7,408 nucleotides of DNA from the NCBI GenBank assembly GCA_030604545.1, contig JAUVVS010000092.1, forward strand, positions 1 to 7,408. Reading direction: 5' to 3'. This stretch comes from Deltaproteobacteria bacterium. GTDB taxonomy: Bacteria > Desulfobacterota > Desulfobacteria > Desulfobacterales > JAUVVS01. How positions within the stretch are numbered: the first letter of the stretch is position 1; the number at the start of each line of letters is the position of its first letter. Position numbers and translations under genes: made by a program. Shown here piece by piece: positions 1 through 6,253 of this stretch. A model generated the notes under the pieces. It was not told where the DNA came from. It did no database searches and was given only the letters and a program-made list of their open reading frames with translations.

Positions 1-1090
1 CATATAAATCAATACTGGCAATGGATACGCCCATACCCTGTACGATAAGACCGATATCTGCACCGAGCATGGCACCCATAAACAGGCTTGGACCAAATAG
101 TCCACCATTAAATCCAAATGAGAAACTTGTAATAGTTGCGACAAACTTTAGAACCAGCAGTATCAGGCAAAGATGTAGAGAGATATTACCCGCAATAGCC
201 TGCTGAGTCTCATGACCGCCTAATCCAAGTACAGTAGGAAAGAAAAAACCGATGGCTGCAAGTAATAAACCACCTAACGCTGGTTTTAAACGATTATCAA
301 TTTTTATCTTCTGTGCCGAGAGTGCAACAGCCCTTGGTAACGCATGGTTAAATGCAATCGCCAGAGCCCCGCAGGCAAAACCGACGATACCAAAGAAAAG
401 AAACTCATATAAGTTTACGAAGTCAGGTACTTCACCACTGGGTATCGAAAAGTTAGCTCCTAGATAAATCGCGAGTTCTGAACCTGCCACTGAAGCTGCA
501 GCAATAGGTATGAACTGGTATAAACGCCACTGACGAAGTACAATTTCCTGTACAAATATAACGGCTGCTAGTGGTGAAGAGAATGATGCCGCTATAGCTG
601 CAGCCATACCGGCACAACTTAGTGTTAGTTTTTCCTGCTCTTCGAGCTTAAATAATGAGCTTAAACCAGTGCCTGCTGCAGCGCCCATATGAACAGCCGG
701 GCCATATCGACCAACTGATGCGCCCGCGCCAATCGATACAGCGCTGATTAAACCAACACCGAGGCCATCACGTACACTGGTATGGCCTTTATTAAAATGG
801 ATTTCCTCTATTACGTGAGATAAACCTTTATTCGCACTATTTGGCATCAGGTAATGAGTCAATAAACCCACAACCAGGCCAAATCCGCAAAGGCTGGTTA
901 CATCAAGAAGTGATAATGTGCTTCCTGATAACTGATCGAGAGGGATCGGATGGAAGTAGTTCATGAAAAAGTGGATGGCCATCAATAGGGCTTTTGCGGC
1001 TAGCGCTGCTATGAAACCAATAATGATGGCGAGTATTACAGTTCGTGCCATCGTCCAGTCAAGATTCTTGTATATCTTTTCTTCGCTCAT
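1..1090 (-). CDS. CLC-family chloride channel/transporter, C-terminal part beyond window
   Basis: Integral membrane anion channel or H+/Cl- exchanger of the CLC family. It starts at ATG 1090 with AGGA at 1098-1101, 7 nt upstream; 363 codons are visible and the gene runs off the left edge. Many hydrophobic segments are present. The family signature regions are recognisable: GAGASVGRYGP at residues 121-131 (selectivity/gating loop), SSPLAAVIFVQE at 171-182, and GGLFGPSLFMGAMLG at 329-343. The usual GREGP motif reads GRYGP, so the gating glutamate (Glu148 in E. coli ClcA) is Tyr129. The position matching the proton glutamate Glu203 is Ile183. The GSGIP motif is only loosely kept (NKGLS, 87-91). 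These changes argue against a classic proton-coupled exchanger and for a channel-like or uncoupled member. The gene lies 52 bp downstream of the phosphatase gene on the same strand and could be cotranscribed, but no functional link is evident. Confidence 0.93.
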   Translation of the reverse strand, partial: MSEEKIYKNLDWTMARTVILAIIIGFIAALAAKALLMAIHFFMNYFHPIPLDQLSGSTLSLLDVTSLCGFGLVVGLLTHYLMPNSANKGLSHVIEEIHFNKGHTSVRDGLGVGLISAVSIGAGASVGRYGPAVHMGAAAGTGLSSLFKLEEQEKLTLSCAGMAAAIAASFSSPLAAVIFVQEIVLRQWRLYQFIPIAAASVAGSELAIYLGANFSIPSGEVPDFVNLYEFLFFGIVGFACGALAIAFNHALPRAVALSAQKIKIDNRLKPALGGLLLAAIGFFFPTVLGLGGHETQQAIAGNISLHLCLILLVLKFVATITSFSFGFNGGLFGPSLFMGAMLGADIGLIVQGMGVSIASIDLY

Positions 1091-1142
1091 ACCATCATCC
1101 TGTTGTTGTTATAAAGGTAACTGAGGAGTCCGCACTTTTCAT

Positions 1143-2033
1143 TTAAGATACTGGCCGAGGACTAATAACCGAAGTACTTAATTTGGTAGTATTTTTTGGT
1201 AGTATTTTTTCTTTAAGCAATGAAAAGTTCTTTTCCGAGGAAAGGATATGGAATTCTCTTAATTTCCAAGGATCCTCACTATTTCTGGCAAATAGTTCGA
1301 TATCCAATTGAGTTATCTCGTTACCGGTTTGATATGAACGAAGACTTAATCCCGCAGACAAAAAAATCGGCCAAGAACCTGCAAAATCCCAAATATGCGC
1401 ACCAAAAAAGGCGCCACATCCACGGCCAATCGTTGGCCAACATAAACTTAGAACGGCACAGAGTGGATTCATTACTCGGCAATCGGAAAAATTCCAATCG
1501 AATTTTTCAAAGAAAGAGTCATTGGAGATAAATATGGATCGGTGGGAAATCGGGAGGTCAATTGGAGAAATGAGTTTGCGTTTTTCGCTTTCTGTAAAGG
1601 CATTCTGTACAAAGAAAGACTGTTCCCCATCAAAATAAAATAATTCTCCAAGCATTGGGAAATAGACCACTCCAAGCCAGGGCTTTAAATCCTTGAGCAA
1701 ACCTATAGAGATCCCAAAATTAGGCATATGATTCGAAAATGATCTTGTTCCGTCGATTGGATCAATTACCCAAATGAAAGGTGTGTTTTCAAGATGAGAG
1801 TGGTCAAAATATTCAGCACTTTCAGCATTTTCCTCATCAATTAGTATATGATCGGATGTGTTAAGTAGATCCTCTATGGCACGATACGCAAGTTTTGATA
1901 TCTCCACATCCGCTTTTGTTATAATAGATTGGTCTTGTTTCAACCAAAAGTCACTGCTTGAAATTAGTTCGAGAGCAATTTTTCCGCCCCTGAAGACAAT
2001 GTGTTTTATCCGGTCAAAATATGCTTCTCTCAT
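1143..2033 (-). CDS. Inositol monophosphatase-family phosphatase (IMPase/CysQ/FIG superfamily)
   Basis: A 296-residue Mg2+-dependent, Li+-sensitive-type phosphomonoesterase. The superfamily metal sites are visible: an acidic pair at E67-E68 (DEEN), motif DPIDGT at 91-96 preceded by WVI, and IWDFAGSWP at 214-222 with D216 as the third metal ligand. Length is normal to slightly long. The ATG follows the stop of the fusion gene by 4 nt (TGA-AGCA-ATG), so translational coupling is likely; there is no strong Shine-Dalgarno of its own. In this context it could remove phosphate from an inositol phosphate or from a phosphorylated phosphodiester made by the upstream fusion protein. Substrate cannot be read from sequence: PAP (CysQ), histidinol-phosphate or fructose-1,6-bisphosphate phosphatases share these motifs. 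The last 17 residues are low-complexity and arise from a 13-bp tandem duplication that removes an earlier stop; without it the protein would end at residue 280. Confidence 0.93.
   Translation of the reverse strand: MREAYFDRIKHIVFRGGKIALELISSSDFWLKQDQSIITKADVEISKLAYRAIEDLLNTSDHILIDEENAESAEYFDHSHLENTPFIWVIDPIDGTRSFSNHMPNFGISIGLLKDLKPWLGVVYFPMLGELFYFDGEQSFFVQNAFTESEKRKLISPIDLPISHRSIFISNDSFFEKFDWNFSDCRVMNPLCAVLSLCWPTIGRGCGAFFGAHIWDFAGSWPIFLSAGLSLRSYQTGNEITQLDIELFARNSEDPWKLREFHILSSEKNFSLLKEKILPKNTTKLSTSVISPRPVS
1183..1208. repeat. 13-bp perfect tandem duplication at the phosphatase 3' end
   Basis: The unit TTGGTAGTATTTT occurs twice head to tail (1183-1195 and 1196-1208). It lies inside the minus-strand phosphatase gene. 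Thirteen is not a multiple of three, so the second copy shifts the frame of everything downstream. Deleting one copy would give codons ending ...ILPN followed by TAA at 1178-1180. Confidence 0.95.
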
Positions 2034-2037
2034 TGCT

Positions 2038-4095
2038 TCATCTCACATATTCGATATGCTTGGGATAATTCTCAGAGGTATTGAAAAGCTTTACGAGATC
2101 GGTCAGGCTCCTCACGCTTAATGCTCCCTTGTTCTGAAAATCTTCTTTTCCAAACATTTTCGAAATACCAATAAAGTTTATTTTTTTGTCCTTAGCAAAA
2201 TCATAATCTTTTAAAGAATCTCCGACGAAAAGCACTTTGTCGGGAGGCAATTGATAATGTTGGAGGGTAAAATCAATCTGGTCTCCTTTTTTAAAATTTG
2301 GTTCATAACCAAAAAGGTTGTCGAACAAAGCATCAATTTTGTTTAACTGGCTATATTTTGTAATGATTTCTCGTTTTGTACTACTGCAGATAAGTGTTTT
2401 AATTTGTTTGCCTTTCAAATACTTCAGCGTAAGAATAGCATCAGGGAAGAGAGAATGCTCAAAAACACTTTCAAACTTTTTTTTCTCGAAGATAGCAGCA
2501 ACTTCCTGGTTGTTGGAGTGATTGGGAAAAATTGTTTCTAATTGACTTGCAAAGTCCATTCCAGTAGTCTCCAAATACTTTCTTTCAGCCTCTTCTCTGG
2601 AGACATTGTAGTTTTCAGTAATAAGTTTTACAGCCAACTCGGTTAAGAAAGGCATGGTATCTGCTATCGTTCCATCAAAATCGAAAATAACAACTTTGAT
2701 CCCGTTTATCATCCTGAAGGTACTTTTATTGATAAAATAATTCCGTGATAAAATAACTCGGCAAATGACTATGATATTGGTTTGTATCGCTATAACAAAT
2801 AAGGCAAGGAGTACAAAAATCGGATGAAAATAGCTCATAATGCCCCCGATGAAGAGCAAAAACAGTCTAATGTCCCTCCCTCTCCCCGCAGCAATCCCTC
2901 TCCTTTTATATACATAACCAAAATTAACAACTGATGTTGCAGAAGTGTAACTGACCATCAAGTTTCCCACGATGGCTATTATAGAAATGGTAATAATAAT
3001 CAAAGGATGCCAATTGATTCCCACTATTTCTCTGCTTCCTATCTCAGATAGTGAGTAATAAAACATCCCCAAAAGGATGAAACCATCAGCATAGCGATCA
3101 AGGGTTATGTCAGTGAAATGTCCAAAACGGGACGCCATATGCTTGAGTCTTGCAAATTGGCCATCACTATAATCCAGTATACTTGACAACTGTATCAACA
3201 ATGCGCCTATGACGGCATAACCAAGAATAAAAAATAAACCGCTTACCAGGGATACCATAAAACTCAATACAGAGACCTGATTGGGAGTAAATCCCTTATA
3301 TATTTTCAGGAGGAGCGGTGTGAAAATCCTGGTTGCAAACGGCGCATTGATATATCGAGTAATCGGACCGGCATGTTTTACTGAGTTACGAATCAATAGC
3401 TTTGAGGCTTTTCGGCAATCCTTCTTGGTATTCATTTCAATCCAGTAAGCATTTTCAATATCGATGGCCTTGACTTTCTCTTTTTCAACCATTATGTCTA
3501 CCGCGCCTGAAAGAGAATCATTGCCTTGAGATAAACTTTCTTCGATAGCGCTGAATATTGCCGGCGAACAGAGAGAAATTCCTGTATCATGAGCGTTGTA
3601 TTCCTTAATATTCTTTCCTATTTTTAAGATCCTACTTTCTTCGACAAAAACTTTGTTAACATTATTAACCTCCTCAAGTTCTTTTTTCTTGATATTTCGA
3701 TCTATAGCCAGCACCATCCCGTCATCATTTATTTTTTCATTCTTTAGTTTTACCAGGATCAATTCGTCGAAGATATGATTTTCCCTCAATAGAATAAAAT
3801 TCTCATCTATCAGGTCTTTCGCCTTAAGAATGGATGTGGCGTATCCCTTTTCCCATTCTTCATTCGGGATACAGGTTATATTAATACTTCTACTCAGACT
3901 GAATCTGCCTAGGAAAGGCCTTACTTCTTCCCCATTGTATCCGGTTACCACATAGAAATCAGTTAAACCGGCCTCCTTTGCGGTTAATATCACCCGTTCA
4001 ATGATGGATAATCCCACAACCGGAATAAGAGGTTTTGAATTGCCTAATGTTGACAATCGGTTCTCCGGCCTATCAGCGATAATTAAGCATTTCAT
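2038..4095 (-). CDS. Trifunctional fusion: IPCT-like nucleotidyltransferase, CDP-alcohol phosphotransferase (DIPPS-like), HAD phosphatase
   Basis: A 685-residue protein. Residues 1-240 form a sugar-nucleotidyltransferase-type domain (KPLIPVVG at 21-28; IERVILTAKEAG at 32-43). Residues about 241-455 form a membrane CDP-alcohol phosphotransferase with a perfect catalytic motif (D308, D311-G312, A315-R316, G325, D329, D333) and several hydrophobic helices. Residues about 466-680 form a HAD hydrolase of phosphoglycolate-phosphatase type (DFDGT 472-476, SS 571-572, GDSLKD 625-630). Local strings such as ILKIGK, HDTGI, PNQ, SSILD and MVSYTS match my recollection of Archaeoglobus IPCT-DIPPS, which makes CDP-inositol and joins it to inositol-1-phosphate. 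The added HAD domain could dephosphorylate that product. The nucleotidyltransferase signatures are degraded (see findings), so that domain may be inactive. I chose ATG 4095 because AAGGA lies 6 nt upstream and the family begins at this MKxxII; an in-frame ATG at 4170 would add 25 atypical residues. Phosphatidylinositol-type lipid synthesis is an alternative role. Confidence 0.9.
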   Translation of the reverse strand: MKCLIIADRPENRLSTLGNSKPLIPVVGLSIIERVILTAKEAGLTDFYVVTGYNGEEVRPFLGRFSLSRSINITCIPNEEWEKGYATSILKAKDLIDENFILLRENHIFDELILVKLKNEKINDDGMVLAIDRNIKKKELEEVNNVNKVFVEESRILKIGKNIKEYNAHDTGISLCSPAIFSAIEESLSQGNDSLSGAVDIMVEKEKVKAIDIENAYWIEMNTKKDCRKASKLLIRNSVKHAGPITRYINAPFATRIFTPLLLKIYKGFTPNQVSVLSFMVSLVSGLFFILGYAVIGALLIQLSSILDYSDGQFARLKHMASRFGHFTDITLDRYADGFILLGMFYYSLSEIGSREIVGINWHPLIIITISIIAIVGNLMVSYTSATSVVNFGYVYKRRGIAAGRGRDIRLFLLFIGGIMSYFHPIFVLLALFVIAIQTNIIVICRVILSRNYFINKSTFRMINGIKVVIFDFDGTIADTMPFLTELAVKLITENYNVSREEAERKYLETTGMDFASQLETIFPNHSNNQEVAAIFEKKKFESVFEHSLFPDAILTLKYLKGKQIKTLICSSTKREIITKYSQLNKIDALFDNLFGYEPNFKKGDQIDFTLQHYQLPPDKVLFVGDSLKDYDFAKDKKINFIGISKMFGKEDFQNKGALSVRSLTDLVKLFNTSENYPKHIEYVR

Positions 4096-4101
4096 GTTTA
4101 A

Positions 4102-4106
4102 TCCTT
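4102..4106 (-). promoter_or_regulatory. Ribosome binding site deciding the fusion-gene start
   Basis: On the minus strand AAGGA sits 6 nt before ATG 4095. The competing upstream ATG 4170 has a strong GGGAGG (4173-4178) but only 2 nt away, which is too close for normal initiation. Homology of the domain N-terminus also favours 4095. Confidence 0.6.
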
Positions 4107-4191
4107 GTATTTTTCTTTCAAGAAAGGCATGCTTATGGACCTGTGCCCGGAGCCCTTTGCATTTTTTCATTACCTCCCACTTGTTTTGCCT

Positions 4192-4608
4192 TCAGCTACT
4201 TTCTTTTATGCTATTTTTTATGTTGGTTGTTGACTGTGAGGGAAAGTATGGTAGCACGATAACCTTGCCGTTAATACTCTCCATAACCTCTCTTGCTTCT
4301 TCAATTGCTTCTTCACTGTGACTTGTACTTTCCATCAGTATGTCAGGCCTGATTTTCTTTACATTCGGTAGTGGTGAATAGGTTTCCTGGGCAACAGCAA
4401 CATCAACATATTTTATTGCACTTGCAAGCTCTATTCTTTCCTCAAATGTAAGTGTAGGCCTTGGCTTTTTCTCCATGACGGCCTCATCGGTAAGGATACC
4501 TACAATTAATTTCCCATCCTTCCCGGCTATTGACTTGGCGTTTTTCATCATTAACAAATGTCCCTTATGAACAATATCCAAAACATAGTAGGAATATACC
4601 AATTTCAT
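4192..4608 (-). CDS. HxGH cytidylyltransferase-like protein (TagD/PepM-associated nucleotidyltransferase type)
   Basis: A 138-residue single-domain nucleotidyltransferase of the HIGH superfamily, about the length of TagD (glycerol-3-phosphate cytidylyltransferase). Motifs: HKGH at 14-17 preceded by a conserved D11; VGILTDEAV at 36-44; TFEERIELA at 54-62 with R58; RPDI at 87-90; and SQSTTNIK at 124-131, corresponding to the family's ISSTxIK nucleotide-binding motif. The VGxLTDEA...ER...PDI pattern is like the cytidylyltransferase domain fused to some PEP mutases, but no PEP mutase is present here. Expected reaction: CTP plus a phospho-alcohol (glycerol-P, inositol-P, ethanolamine-P or similar) to CDP-alcohol. 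It is the gene upstream of the fusion gene in the same direction, so it likely supplies the CDP-alcohol used there. ATG 4608 is preferred over ATG 4614 because AAGGA (4616-4620) lies 7 nt from the former and 1 nt from the latter. Confidence 0.88.
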   Translation of the reverse strand: MKLVYSYYVLDIVHKGHLLMMKNAKSIAGKDGKLIVGILTDEAVMEKKPRPTLTFEERIELASAIKYVDVAVAQETYSPLPNVKKIRPDILMESTSHSEEAIEEAREVMESINGKVIVLPYFPSQSTTNIKNSIKESS

Positions 4609-4615
4609 TCTCATT

Positions 4616-4620
4616 TCCTT
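4616..4620 (-). promoter_or_regulatory. Ribosome binding site of the HxGH cytidylyltransferase gene
   Basis: Minus-strand AAGGA, 7 nt before ATG 4608 and 1 nt before ATG 4614. Spacing selects the internal start MKLVYSYY. I see no convincing -35/-10 pair just upstream, so the promoter is unidentified. Confidence 0.6.
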
Positions 4621-4678
4621 TCAAATTATTTTTCAAAAATCCGGATAGGGATAGGACAGGGGGCGTTTTGCAAAGGTC

Positions 4679-4762
4679 TCAAAAGATCTTCTTCCCTTCA
4701 ATACTCCGGCCCATGACATGGTGCAAAACCTTAGGGGCATCCAATCTCGCCAACCTTGGCAT
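4679..4762 (-). pseudogene. N-terminal remnant of a REP-associated/IS200-like (Y1) transposase
   Basis: A 27-codon minus-strand reading frame from ATG 4762 to TGA 4679 encodes MPRLARLDAPKVLHHVMGRS followed by IEGKKIF. This is the familiar N-terminus of Y1_Tnp / RAYT transposases (pattern MPRxARLDAPGxLHHVMxRGIE), including the HH-containing strand start. Family members are usually some 200-300 residues, so nearly all of the protein, including the catalytic HUH motif and tyrosine, is missing. The conserved G after DAP is K, and R after MG is followed by S rather than G, as expected of a decaying copy. The flank at 4787-4826 (minus GGGGGACGTTC...TACTTGACGG) may be the old left end of the element. 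Confidence 0.75.
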
Positions 4763-4831
4763 AACACACCCGCTATCACACTTCAGTTAACCCGTCAAGT
4801 ACTCCTGCACGAACGTCCCCCTTCCCTGTGA

Positions 4832-4895
4832 AACGCCCTGTGCGGTCCCGCATGCGGGGTGTTGTGGGGGCTGGGGGAGACCCCCGCTACCCGAT
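4832..4895 (+). mobile_element. Putative group II intron 3' end (domains V and VI)
   Basis: Plus-strand RNA can fold as domain V: 4832-4840 pairs with 4855-4863 (9 pairs including G-U), with a two-base bulge (TG, 4853-4854) on the 3' side and an upper stem 4841-4844/4849-4852. A CGC triad (4834-4836) pairs with GTG with a central G-U, as in catalytic triads of some bacterial introns. Domain VI follows: a GGGGG-AGA-CCCCC hairpin (4873-4885), then CTACCCGAT with an unpaired A4889 seven nucleotides from the 3' end, where the branch-point A belongs. The end AT at 4894-4895 fits the AY rule. No reverse transcriptase or 5' part (GTGYG start) is present, so this is a remnant. The upper-stem loop is GTCC rather than GNRA, which is a weakness. 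Confidence 0.55.
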
Positions 4896-5824
4896 TATGT
4901 AAATGATTCCTTGATAGATTGGGATTCCAAAAAATTTCGGACATCTTCCTCACACCCTCTGAAGACTCCCGATCTTTCAAGCTTCAAGGATGATAATGCA
5001 GCTGCAAATCTTCCTGATTCTTCAACACTAAAAGCTCTTAATCTCTTGTAAATATATCCAGCCATATAAGTATCACCGCATCCTGTAGGATCTGGTTCTA
5101 CTGTTCTTGGAGGGAAAGACGGAATGGAATAGAAACCTTCTTTTGACCAAATTAAAGATCCGTTACTCCCCCGTGTGATAATAACTTCATCAATGCCATA
5201 TGCAGAGAGTTTGACTGCTGCCTCCTTCCTGTTATCGCATCCAGATAGGATCTTCGCTTCATCTTCATCTGCTTTTAGAATGCTAACATAAGTGAGTCCT
5301 TCCTCCTTATCTTCCCAGTTAGTGCTCTGTACTCTACCTGTTTCAATTTTTCTCAGAAATCCCTGTACATCCAATGATATTTTTCCCTTTTTTGAAAGAT
5401 ATTCCAAAATTTCTACAGGAATATCTCCTTTAGTTAGAGGGCCAAGATGATAAATTCTTGAATGTATGTCTGGTATATCTTGTATGTTGAAGGGTTCTGC
5501 AACGGACGTTACATTTTGTATCCTAACGTCCAAGTTTTCTGGATATGGATATATGTTTTCAAAGGCAGTTGTCTCAGGACTATTTCTGTAAAAGATACTT
5601 GTATTGTCTACAATTAATTCCTTTAATAAAAACTCTTTGTCTCTCTCTGTAGCTTTTGTAACTAAAGCAATATTTGAACCCAGATTTTTCAATGCCATTG
5701 AGAAATAATATGCTGCACCGCCTGGCTGCTCTGTTTCTGAATTCTTTATTCTTAGGGTGTCCTTTGTTATGTGTCCAATAGCGCAAACATCAAATACGCT
5801 CGGGAAGTTTACTTTACTTGCCAC
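4895..5824 (-). CDS. PfkB/ribokinase-family kinase, candidate myo-inositol kinase
   Basis: A 309-residue small-molecule kinase of the PfkB family. Visible: N-terminal IGHITKDTL (16-24), GGAAYYFSMAL (35-45) of the substrate site, LKADEDEA (183-190), ITRGSNGS (216-223), and the anion-hole/catalytic signature DPTGCGD (245-251) with D251 as catalytic base; the usual GAGD reads GCGD. The core pattern (GGAA, LDVQGFLR at 151-158, IWSKEGFYSIPSF at 225-237) reminds me of plant and archaeal myo-inositol 3-kinases, which fits the DIPPS-like neighbour; ribokinase, sugar or nucleoside kinase remain possible. The start is GTG 5824: an in-frame TGA lies a few codons upstream and the next Met is 43 residues in. 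The Shine-Dalgarno is weak (GGGG about 8 nt upstream). The stop codon's last base coincides with the last base of the intron remnant, and a 286-bp scar separates it from the cytidylyltransferase gene. Confidence 0.9.
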   Translation of the reverse strand: MASKVNFPSVFDVCAIGHITKDTLRIKNSETEQPGGAAYYFSMALKNLGSNIALVTKATERDKEFLLKELIVDNTSIFYRNSPETTAFENIYPYPENLDVRIQNVTSVAEPFNIQDIPDIHSRIYHLGPLTKGDIPVEILEYLSKKGKISLDVQGFLRKIETGRVQSTNWEDKEEGLTYVSILKADEDEAKILSGCDNRKEAAVKLSAYGIDEVIITRGSNGSLIWSKEGFYSIPSFPPRTVEPDPTGCGDTYMAGYIYKRLRAFSVEESGRFAAALSSLKLERSGVFRGCEEDVRNFLESQSIKESFT

Positions 5825-6253
5825 TATTTCAACCCCAGTTAAGTTTCATACATCTGTAGCGAATCATCACTTTTTGAAACCTTCTGAAATTTGTGATAAC
5901 TTGCCTACATCATGCATCAGCATAACACCAAAATCATCGAATATTCACCCATATCTATTACGAATTAATAGCAGGTTTCAAAAAGAAATCGAAAACCCGC
6001 TCACTCCTATTTGTACAGGAAAGAACTCAAGAGAGCAAGTCAAGTTTTAAACTGGCTATCTGATTGAGATTATGAAAGCTTAAAAGTTTCCAAAGTATAT
6101 CCAACAACTCCTTTCAAAAAAGCATTTTCAATTTTTCATCAATTTCTCCACAGAATCAAACTGGGCACTTTATGGTTATAAAAAATTACGGAAAAATAGA
6201 TTCATATTCAGCAAAGGGATATCTATACAGAAATCAAAGCAAAACTATAAGAA
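5825..6253. other. Divergent intergenic region, no supported gene
   Basis: This 429-bp AT-rich stretch separates the kinase (minus) from the prolyl isomerase (plus) and must hold both promoters if they are expressed from here. I find no convincing sigma-70 -35/-10 pair and no RNA gene. Short reading frames exist on both strands but lack ribosome sites and recognisable motifs. The only structure that stands out is a 13-bp inverted repeat at 5870-5882 / 5973-5985. Confidence 0.6.
5870..5985. repeat. 13-bp perfect inverted repeat, arms 90 bp apart
   Basis: CTTTTTGAAACCT at 5870-5882 is the exact reverse complement of AGGTTTCAAAAAG at 5973-5985. Flanking bases do not extend the match. The arms could be ends of a small degenerate element, paired protein-binding sites in the divergent promoter region, or chance in AT-rich DNA. 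Confidence 0.7.

Noticed and set aside
21..467. Plus-strand frames in the left arm
   Set aside because: They are antisense shadows of the CLC gene, which shows clear family motifs on the minus strand.
4873..4885. GGGGG-AGA-CCCCC hairpin as intrinsic terminator of the kinase gene
   Set aside because: No T-tract follows on the minus strand; it is better explained as intron domain VI.
4795..4980. Minus-strand 61-codon frame across the kinase 3' end and the scar
   Set aside because: It is out of frame with the kinase and passes through the structured intron-like DNA; Pro/His/Arg-rich as expected of noncoding G+C-rich repeats.
5865..5945. Minus-strand 25-codon stretch that translates to plausible protein (contains GVMLMHDVGKLSQ) before a double stop
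   Set aside because: It is bounded by a TGA immediately upstream and has no homology I recognise; too short to call a pseudogene.
5757..6050. Plus-strand open frame of 97 codons overlapping the kinase start
   Set aside because: It begins antisense inside the kinase gene, has no ribosome site or recognisable motif, and runs through the AT-rich spacer; judged a chance frame.
6155..6180. Possible sigma-54 promoter (TGGGCAC...) before the prolyl isomerase
   Set aside because: The required GC of the -12 element is absent at the correct spacing.
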